Origin: Oceanobacillus sp. FSL K6-2867
GTDB lineage: Bacteria > Bacillota > Bacilli > Bacillales > Amphibacillaceae
Length of the DNA stretch: 64,000 nucleotides
Direction: 5' to 3'
Assembly (NCBI RefSeq): GCF_037963145.1
Contig: NZ_CP150144.1
Coordinates: 2,294,001-2,358,000 of the forward strand
Position numbers and translations under genes: made by a program. Below the pieces are notes generated by a model. It was not told where the DNA came from. It made no database searches and saw only the letters and a program-made list of their open reading frames with translations. This document shows positions 1 through 5,970 of the stretch, in pieces (position 1 is the stretch's first letter; each line of letters starts with the position of its first letter).

Positions 1-533
1 ACTGTACTTGGGGAATGATTGTTGATCCAAATTATTGGAATGCACGCCAGGATACGGAAACAGTTGAGGGAATTGGAGAGCTTTACTTGAGCGTCAATAA
101 TTTATCGATTGAAAATGCACCAGAGGATTTGACAGTAACAACCCATGTTTGCCGTGGAAACTATCATTCTACTTGGGCCTCTTCCGGTGGCTACGATCCG
201 ATTGCAAACATTTTATTTGAGAAAGAAAACGTATCAGCCTATTACTTGGAGTATGATACGGATCGTGCTGGAGACTTTGCTCCTCTATCGCATGTAGGAG
301 AGGAAAAATCTGTTGTTTTAGGGCTGTTCTCATCCAAAACAGGTGAACTAGAAGATAAAGAAACAATTAAAACCCGCATTAAAGAAGCGGCGCAATATGT
401 GGATTTGGATCGCTTATGCATCAGTCCGCAGTGTGGATTTGCATCAACAGAGGAAGGAAACATTCTAACGGAAGAACAGCAATGGGAGAAGCTTCGTTTA
501 ATAAAAGAGGTTGCGGACGAGGTTTGGAATTGA
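1..533 (+). CDS. MetE-like cobalamin-independent methionine synthase family protein, C-terminal part (5' end outside window)
   Basis: The reading frame is open from base 3 and runs into the window edge, so only the last ~176 residues are seen. They match the C-terminal TIM-barrel half of the short MetE-like proteins (YxjG/YxjH type in Bacillus), which transfer methyl groups to thiols. Visible signatures are the zinc/thiol region THVCRGNYHS with GGYDPIA following, the YYLEYD segment, and the second metal cysteine in SPQCGFAST near the end. An inverted repeat follows the stop. In Bacilli such genes are often S-box controlled, but the promoter is not in view. The split between MetE-like synthase and a methyltransferase of related substrate cannot be settled from this fragment. 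Confidence 0.85.
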   Translation, partial: CTWGMIVDPNYWNARQDTETVEGIGELYLSVNNLSIENAPEDLTVTTHVCRGNYHSTWASSGGYDPIANILFEKENVSAYYLEYDTDRAGDFAPLSHVGEEKSVVLGLFSSKTGELEDKETIKTRIKEAAQYVDLDRLCISPQCGFASTEEGNILTEEQQWEKLRLIKEVADEVWN

Positions 534-549
534 GGTAAGTACGTAAAGG

Positions 550-587
550 GCACGCCATAGAAGTGTAACTTTGATGGCGTGCTTATA
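550..587 (+). terminator. Probable terminator of the MetE-like gene
   Basis: Inverted repeat GCACGCCAT (550-558) / ATGGCGTGC (574-582), 16 bases after the stop. The tail is only moderately T-rich. Confidence 0.55.
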
Positions 588-693
588 GTGTAAAATAATC
601 TGGATAAATAGGCAAAGATGGTAAATGCTGTTGTCATGTAGTATTAACCACAGTAAAGGCATCTTCACTTGTGATAATCACATAAATTTAAAT

Positions 694-726
694 AAAAAAA
701 GCTGCTGAACTATAAAGTTAAGCAGC
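694..726 (-). terminator. Intrinsic terminator, minus strand
   Basis: GCTGCT (701-706) pairs with AGCAGC (721-726); read on the minus strand the hairpin is followed by seven T (694-700). It lies 160 bases beyond the cupin stop and may be a backup to the nearer hairpin at 783-822. The rest of 534-889 shows no gene. Confidence 0.5.
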
Positions 727-782
727 CCTTTTACAGCTTGTGCATTTTAATAGAACATCATATAATATGAAATTTAAAATGG

Positions 783-822
783 AAAAAGCCGATGATTACT
801 AATCTAATAGATCATCAGCTTT
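783..822 (-). terminator. Intrinsic terminator of the cupin gene
   Basis: GCCGATGAT (788-796) / ATCATCAGC (811-819) with one G-T pair; read on the minus strand it ends in five T. It lies about 70 bases after the stop of the minus-strand cupin gene. Confidence 0.6.
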
Positions 823-889
823 AAAGAAGGTGAATTAAAATAAGCTACTTAATTAAATATTAAACATAAATTTCTAAGAATTATTTCTA

Positions 890-1294
890 TTAGTTTGTCA
901 TAGCTGGATTAGGAGCAGCATGTTTTGAATAGATTGCCTCTCCATCACTTTCCCCGTCAAATACAACTGGGAAATCTGGTGTGAAAAGGATTACATCTCC
1001 AGCTTCGGCTACATAACGATTGCCTTCTTGGTCACGAATTACAAACTTACCTTTTGTTACAACTTTATATTCCACCACATCGTATACGAAATCAAATGAT
1101 TCTCCTGGCTTCATTGAGAAGAAACCAATTGTAAGTGGATTTAATGATTCGGATACAGGTACATCTACAATTTCACTCTTTACCCCTGATACTCCAAGGA
1201 TTGTACCTACATCTAGCTTTGGAAAAGTCTTACTTAATTCTGCTGCCTTAAAGATTTGAATTCCTGGTTTTTTAGAAATTGCTACAGTCGTCAT
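890..1294 (-). CDS. Small cupin-fold protein (EutQ-like)
   Basis: A 134-residue protein with a single conserved beta-barrel: PLTIGFFSMKPGESFDF then VEYKVVTKGKFVIRD, a glycine turn AEAGDVILFTPDFPV and a short tail. This is the pattern of EutQ-like and other small cupins. The usual metal-binding histidines of the first cupin motif are not evident, so metal binding is doubtful. The start is ATG 1294, preceded by AGGAG at 8 bases; a GTG 9 bases upstream lies inside that ribosome binding site. It is divergent from the oxidoreductase gene, with palindromes between them that could serve both. Function unknown. Confidence 0.8.
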   Translation of the reverse strand: MTTVAISKKPGIQIFKAAELSKTFPKLDVGTILGVSGVKSEIVDVPVSESLNPLTIGFFSMKPGESFDFVYDVVEYKVVTKGKFVIRDQEGNRYVAEAGDVILFTPDFPVVFDGESDGEAIYSKHAAPNPAMTN

Positions 1295-1344
1295 GAATAT
1301 CACTCCTATAAATTATTTGATAATATTTAATATTTAATCAGTAG

Positions 1345-1426
1345 TACTAGTTACTAGTATATCTTCTTTTTTTATAAAGTATAGTACGGACTTTATAGTC
1401 ACATAGTATTAAAATGTATACTATAC
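1345..1426. promoter_or_regulatory. Palindromic operator candidates between cupin and oxidoreductase genes
   Basis: Two near-perfect dyads lie in the 321-base divergent intergenic region: TACTAGTTACTAGTA at 1345-1359 and GTATACTATAC at 1416-1426, with further GTATAGTAC-like half-sites at 1379-1387. Such sites fit a dimeric winged-helix regulator of HxlR or MarR type, which often controls quinone oxidoreductases in Bacilli. No such regulator is encoded in the window, so the assignment is inference. Confidence 0.4.
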
Positions 1427-1615
1427 GGATATTAAAGACCTATGTACCAACTTACATAAATACTTTTTCCAGATATACTTATATGCTGGCACAACTTATA
1501 GATGAATACAGTTTTCGTTACTTTAATAAATACAATATGAGAAGTTGAAACATTTGAAATACTCCATTTCATACCGTAACATTGACATAAATTTAAAGCT
1601 GAAAGGGTGTATTTC

Positions 1616-2542
1616 ATGAAAGCTATCGTTGTGAAAGAAACTGGTGCTATAGAAGATTTTGTGGAAAGCGAAGTAGATAAACCAAAAGTAAATGCAGATG
1701 ATGTGTTGATTGAAGTTCATGCTCTCTCCATTAACCCAGTTGATAGTGCAATACGTAAGGGGCAGATGCCGTTCAAATTAAAGTCCCCTATGATTTTAGG
1801 TACGGATATTTCTGGAGTTGTTTCTGAAGTTGGTGAAAATGTTTCCAATTTCTCTAAAGGCGATGAAGTATTTATTTCCTATAAGTTAAATCGTGGCGGT
1901 GGACTTGCGGAGTTTGTATCTATTCCTGAAAAATATGTAATAAAAAAGCCGGAAAAGGTTTCTTTCGAAGATGCTTCAGCCTTAGGTATCGCAGCACTAA
2001 CTGCATATCAACTGGTTAATAAAGAATCATTTCAAGTAAAAGAAGGAGAAACTGTTTTTGTGCAAGGTGGTTCTGGTGGTGTAGGAACATACACAGTGCA
2101 GTTTGCTAAACAAAAGGGAGCACATGTTATTGCTACAACTAGCAGAAATAAAGAACTGCTTGAATCACTTGGAGCAGATCAAGTTGTTAATTATAAAGAA
2201 GAAGATGTACCGACAGCTTATAAAAATAAAGCTGATATGTTAATTGACACAGCAGGTCAGGGTACTGAAACATTACCTGCTGTAGTTGAAGGTGGTCGGG
2301 CATTAACGCCAGCAGCTCCTATATCAGATGACAAAGCTGCAGAAAGAAATATAACTATTGATCGAGTTATCTATGAAATAAATACAGACCAATTAAAAAA
2401 ATTCGCCGATCAAATAGAGCGTGGAGAGTTGAAGGCTGTCATCGATGAAGTCTATCCATTTACCCAAGACGGTGTACAGAAGGCTTATAAATTAAGCGTA
2501 TCAGGACATGCAGCTGGAAAAATTGTGATAAAAGCGAAATAA
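1616..2542 (+). CDS. Zinc-independent MDR-family NADPH:quinone oxidoreductase-like protein
   Basis: A 308-residue medium-chain dehydrogenase/reductase. The GroES-like N-terminal half contains INPVDSAIRKG and GTDISGVV; the nucleotide-binding half has VFVQGGSGGVGTYTVQFAK (about residues 140-158), the NADPH-type loop of the quinone oxidoreductase branch. Catalytic zinc cysteines are absent. The likely role is NAD(P)H-dependent reduction of quinones or reactive enones in the cytosol. Start chosen at ATG 1616 with AAAGGG 8 bases upstream; a GTG at 1607 overlaps that site. It is divergent from the cupin gene across a region with two palindromes, suggesting joint control by an electrophile or redox-sensing regulator. 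Substrate unknown. Confidence 0.88.
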   Translation: MKAIVVKETGAIEDFVESEVDKPKVNADDVLIEVHALSINPVDSAIRKGQMPFKLKSPMILGTDISGVVSEVGENVSNFSKGDEVFISYKLNRGGGLAEFVSIPEKYVIKKPEKVSFEDASALGIAALTAYQLVNKESFQVKEGETVFVQGGSGGVGTYTVQFAKQKGAHVIATTSRNKELLESLGADQVVNYKEEDVPTAYKNKADMLIDTAGQGTETLPAVVEGGRALTPAAPISDDKAAERNITIDRVIYEINTDQLKKFADQIERGELKAVIDEVYPFTQDGVQKAYKLSVSGHAAGKIVIKAK

Positions 2543-2599
2543 AAGACGACTGAAGATATTGTGAAATAGTTTGTGAGATTGATTGGGACCCAAAAAGAG

Positions 2600-2664
2600 A
2601 TAAGGTACTTCATAGATTTAGCGGGTATGGCATCAAGCCCGACCAATTCTATGGAATACCTTAT
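2600..2664. repeat. 65-base long inverted repeat / hairpin
   Basis: ATAAGGTACTTCATAGA (2600-2616) pairs with TCTATGGAATACCTTAT (2648-2664) with two mismatches, and CGGG/CCCG pairs inside the loop. There is no T-tract, so it is not a simple terminator. The same bases can be read as an open frame of about 40 codons without a start, ending at an ochre stop after 2664, so it may be the tail of a lost gene or mobile element. No gene is seen in the remainder of 2543-2862. Confidence 0.45.
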
Positions 2665-2862
2665 TTAATTTACATATAATTTGTCACGCTACTCATTAAA
2701 AACTTATTCATATGGTAAAAATTATTATGCTTTCCTAAGGCTATAGATAGAGGCAGAAGCTTATGAGGTGACCTTATAATATGTATAACAAATTCCCTAG
2801 GCAGATGGTAAAATAAATATACTATAAATCAAGAAGAATACATGATAAGGGGATGCTGCTCA

Positions 2863-3798
2863 GTGGGAATTTGGTCAGAGGTATTAGATATAATTAAAGA
2901 AAGAATCTCAAAGCCTAGTTTTGACACATGGTTTAAAAAGACTTCGATTGAAATGAAAGATGACACCATTACCGTATATGCACCAAATGAGTTTGGGAGA
3001 GACTGGATTGAAACACAGTATAATGATTTAATTTCTGAAATTGTTGAGGCCGTAACAGGAAAATTATATAAATTTGAATATGCTTGCATTGATAAAGTTA
3101 CCGATCTTGCCAATAGCTCTTGGGCTGAAACTTCTTTTTCAAAGCGAGAAAGAGAACTTGAGCCATTTGAACTCTGGTTAGAGGTGCTAAACAGAATTAC
3201 TAATAAGGTACGTCTGCAAAGTTATGATACCTGGTTTTCAAATACAACGATTGAAGTGGAAAGTGAAACCATTACGGTGCATGCAGGAACTTCATTTGCT
3301 AGGAAATGGCTTGAGCACAAGGCTCATACATTAATATCCGAAACAGTTGAAGAAGTAACTGGAAAACAATATACTATCAAGTTCACCTCTCCTCCCGAAG
3401 TAGTAAAGGGCGAAGGGGATGGGTTTGAGCTCTGGGATAAGGTAATAAGCAAACTTCGTAAAAAGATACTTAAATTAGATGTTGATGCGTGGTTTTCAAA
3501 TACAATGATACAAATCGAAAATGATACGATTCAAGTCATAACCCCTAATTGGGCCACAGCAAATAAACTTGCGGAGACATATGAAGAATTAATAGCTGAG
3601 GTAGTGAACGAAATCACCGGTAAAACCTATACTTTTAGCTACTTTGATCTTCAAAATAAAGAGGAATACACATATACGCATCTGACTTATATGAATAACA
3701 ATAACTCCGCGCACGATCCTATTGTGAATAAATTGCAAAAGAGAATTGAAAAATTAGAAGCTAGAGTTCGTGAATTAGAAAAAAGTTTAATGTCTTAG
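2863..3798 (+). CDS. Protein of three tandem DnaA N-terminal (domain I) modules plus a coiled coil
   Basis: About 311 residues from GTG 2863, or 318 from ATG 2842. Three copies of a ~73-residue module sit at about residues 2-74, 101-173 and 189-261. Each has the DnaA domain I pattern: W-x-E/K-V helix, then a DTWF or DAWF motif, a T-I-T-V-type strand, a W/L-A/E helix and a closing VTGK or ITGK. Copy 1 is closest to genuine DnaA (KPSFDTWF, APNEF-RDW). The tail, about 284-311, is a charged coiled coil (KLQKRIEKLEARVRELEKS). There is no Walker A, AAA+ domain or DNA-binding domain IV. GTG is preferred because AAGGGGA sits 9 bases upstream; ATG 2842 has only a weak AAGAAGA. It is monocistronic with its own terminator. 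DnaA domain I mediates self-association and binding of DnaD, SirA and the helicase in Bacillus, so a replication-initiation interactor is possible; function is unproven. Confidence 0.85.
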   Translation: MGIWSEVLDIIKERISKPSFDTWFKKTSIEMKDDTITVYAPNEFGRDWIETQYNDLISEIVEAVTGKLYKFEYACIDKVTDLANSSWAETSFSKRERELEPFELWLEVLNRITNKVRLQSYDTWFSNTTIEVESETITVHAGTSFARKWLEHKAHTLISETVEEVTGKQYTIKFTSPPEVVKGEGDGFELWDKVISKLRKKILKLDVDAWFSNTMIQIENDTIQVITPNWATANKLAETYEELIAEVVNEITGKTYTFSYFDLQNKEEYTYTHLTYMNNNNSAHDPIVNKLQKRIEKLEARVRELEKSLMS

Positions 3799-3810
3799 AA
3801 ATATAAATGC

Positions 3811-3854
3811 AAGTCCCCTCATAGAAATCACTCTTTCTTGTGAGGGGACTTTTC
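3811..3854 (+). terminator. Intrinsic terminator of the triple DnaA-domain gene
   Basis: Perfect 11-bp stem AAGTCCCCTCA (3811-3821) / TGAGGGGACTT (3841-3851) followed by TTTTC, 12 bases after the stop. Confidence 0.85.
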
Positions 3855-3895
3855 AATTGCAGTAAAAAATTATCTAATTATTTTTAAAAACACCA

Positions 3896-3930
3896 TTGTA
3901 TAAATATTCATTTTTAGTTATAATTATAAC
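3896..3930 (+). promoter_or_regulatory. SigA-type promoter with overlapping dyad
   Basis: TTGTAT (3896-3901), a 17-base spacer and TATAAT (3919-3924) form a good vegetative promoter. The perfect palindrome GTTATAATTATAAC (3917-3930) covers the -10 box and could be a repressor site; it resembles but does not match the 7-1-7 PerR/Fur spacing. Confidence 0.6.
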
Positions 3931-3959
3931 AACTTGATGTAATTATAGGAGAGATTGCT

Positions 3960-5318
3960 ATGGAAAGAAAGAATATAATTATTATAGGTGCGGCCGGAAG
4001 AGATTTTCATAATTTTAATACGTATTATCGTGATAATGAAGCATATAACGTTGTTGCTTTTACAGCAGCGCAAATTCCAGATATTGATGGGCGAAAGTAT
4101 CCAAGTGAATTGGCGGGCAAACTGTATCCAAATGGAATTCCAATTTATTCACAGGATCAATTGCCAGCATTGATTAAAGAGTTAGACGTGAATGAATGTG
4201 TTTTTGCATTTAGCGATATTAGTTACGAAGAAGTAATGGGCATCGGAGCGATCGTGAATGCAGCAGGTGCCGATTTCAAGCTACTCGGTCCAAATAACAC
4301 AATGTTAAAAAGCAAAAAGCCAGTTATTTCTGTTTGTGCTGTACGAACTGGAACGGGAAAAAGCCAAACATCGCGGAAAATTATTGAAACATTGTTAGAG
4401 CAGGACTTAAAGGTCATCGCAGTGAGACATCCAATGCCTTACGGGGATTTGAATGCCCAGCGTGTACAGCGTTTTGCAACTGTTGAAGACTTAAAAAGAC
4501 ATCATTGCACAATTGAAGAAATGGAAGAATATGAGCCACATGTTTCACGTGGAAACATCGTGTATGCTGGCGTTGATTATGCAGAAATTTTAGAAGCAGC
4601 AGAAAATGATCCTGATGGTTGTGACGTGATTTTATGGGATGGAGGGAATAACGACTTTTCCTTTTTCGAGCCTGATTTAGCTGTTACAGTCTTGGACCCG
4701 CATCGTCCTGGTCATGAGCTGAAATATTATCCTGGTGAAGTGTGTCTGCGAACTTCAGATGTGTCCATTATTAACAAGGTGGATAGTGCTGCAGAAGAAG
4801 CTGTTCAAATCGTGGAAAATAACATCAAAGCTGCAAGTCCAAACAGTACAATTATTAAAGCTGAATCCACGATTACGGTGGATAAACCAGAACTTATTGC
4901 TGGAAAACGTGTGCTGGTCGTTGAAGACGGACCGACACTAACTCATGGAGAGATGAAGCTTGGTGCAGGTTCAGTTGCAGCAGAGCGTTTAAGTGCTGCT
5001 GAAATCATTGATCCGCGACCGTTTGCAGTTGGTACATTAAAGGAAACATTTAAAAAATACCAGCATGTTGAAAACGTGCTTCCGGCGATGGGGTATGGTG
5101 ACCAGCAATTAAAGGATCTGGAAGAAACGATTAATAATGCTGACTGTGATGCTGTGATTATTGGAACACCAATCGATTTAACACGAGTTATTTCCATTAA
5201 CAAGCCGTCTACTCGTGTATATTATGATTTGGACGAAGTGGAAGGTCCGAATTTGAATGAAGTATTAAAAGGCTTTGTTGAAGAGCATAAGTTGGCTAGT
5301 GTGAAACAAACAGTGTGA
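3960..5318 (+). CDS. Predicted P-loop GTPase, cyclic 2,3-diphosphoglycerate synthase-like (COG2403 type)
   Basis: 452 residues. The N-terminal ~120 residues form a Rossmann-like domain (IIIIGAAGRDFHNFN). A central P-loop domain has VRTGTGKSQTS near residues 129-139, acidic strand ILWDGGNNDF and the C-terminal ADCDAVIIGTPIDL. The family includes archaeal cyclic 2,3-diphosphoglycerate synthases, and automated annotation copies that name. Bacilli are not known to accumulate this solute, so the reaction here is uncertain; what the sequence supports is a nucleotide-dependent ligase or GTPase-like enzyme. Transcribed alone from a clear SigA promoter with a palindrome over the -10 and ended by a strong terminator. 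The start ATG follows AGGAGAG. Confidence 0.75.
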   Translation: MERKNIIIIGAAGRDFHNFNTYYRDNEAYNVVAFTAAQIPDIDGRKYPSELAGKLYPNGIPIYSQDQLPALIKELDVNECVFAFSDISYEEVMGIGAIVNAAGADFKLLGPNNTMLKSKKPVISVCAVRTGTGKSQTSRKIIETLLEQDLKVIAVRHPMPYGDLNAQRVQRFATVEDLKRHHCTIEEMEEYEPHVSRGNIVYAGVDYAEILEAAENDPDGCDVILWDGGNNDFSFFEPDLAVTVLDPHRPGHELKYYPGEVCLRTSDVSIINKVDSAAEEAVQIVENNIKAASPNSTIIKAESTITVDKPELIAGKRVLVVEDGPTLTHGEMKLGAGSVAAERLSAAEIIDPRPFAVGTLKETFKKYQHVENVLPAMGYGDQQLKDLEETINNADCDAVIIGTPIDLTRVISINKPSTRVYYDLDEVEGPNLNEVLKGFVEEHKLASVKQTV

Positions 5319-5425
5319 AAAAGACTAACTAATTATGAATAAAAGAATCATTAGTTTTCTCTATTATTGATTCCGGAATATCAAGATAGGGAAAAAATAG
5401 AGTGAGAGAGTTCACGTTCGTAAAA

Positions 5426-5456
5426 AACTTGAGTTTAAGTAAACTCAAGTTTTTTT
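5426..5456 (+). terminator. Intrinsic terminator
   Basis: Perfect 11-bp stem AACTTGAGTTT (5426-5436) / AAACTCAAGTT (5441-5451), four-base loop, then seven T. It lies ~110 bases after the P-loop gene. An A-run on the other side would let it act in both directions. Confidence 0.85.
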
Positions 5457-5970
5457 GTATGATTAGGCAAATACTATCAATCTAAAGAACTGATGGCCAG
5501 AGAGAAATATTAATATATTGTAAACATTATAATATTTGAATCGAATGACCTATTCAGTAACTTGTATGAGGTAAAAGAATAACACTAAAAGACGTGGGTA
5601 AAAAGTAACTTATTTCAATGTGAAAACATAGTTTTACCATAATTTGTTATTAATGTGGAAGTTATTTCCTAGGAATAAAAGCCGTTGTCTCTATTAATCT
5701 TCTTGGATATACTCTTATTCGTATTCATGCAAACTCATCTAAGCAGGCAGTTCTTCAGCTGTTAGCTTTGTAGGTCAATAGAAGATGGTACTGATTTACT
5801 AATTAATCATAATCATTATCTACATACATACTTAATATCTTAATACCTATTTTGGTAACTACTACAACACGAAAAAAGTAATGATTAATATGATATGCTT
5901 CGTTTCAGCGATTACGCTAAACAGCAAGGTTCTGTTGTATTAGATGAAAAAACAAAATAGGAGTGGTTTT
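5457..5970. other. Intergenic region, no supported gene
   Basis: Over 500 A+T-rich bases between the terminator and the surface-protein gene. I find no convincing start with a ribosome binding site, no strong hairpin and no clear promoter. A short open frame near 5680-5772 reads like a protein tail but has no start. Confidence 0.5.

Noticed and set aside
1020..1259. Plus-strand open frame opposite the cupin gene
   Set aside because: Lies fully inside a supported minus-strand gene and lacks a start signal.
5680..5772. Open frame whose end reads like a protein C-terminus before the surface-protein gene
   Set aside because: No start codon with a ribosome binding site, too short and no family likeness.
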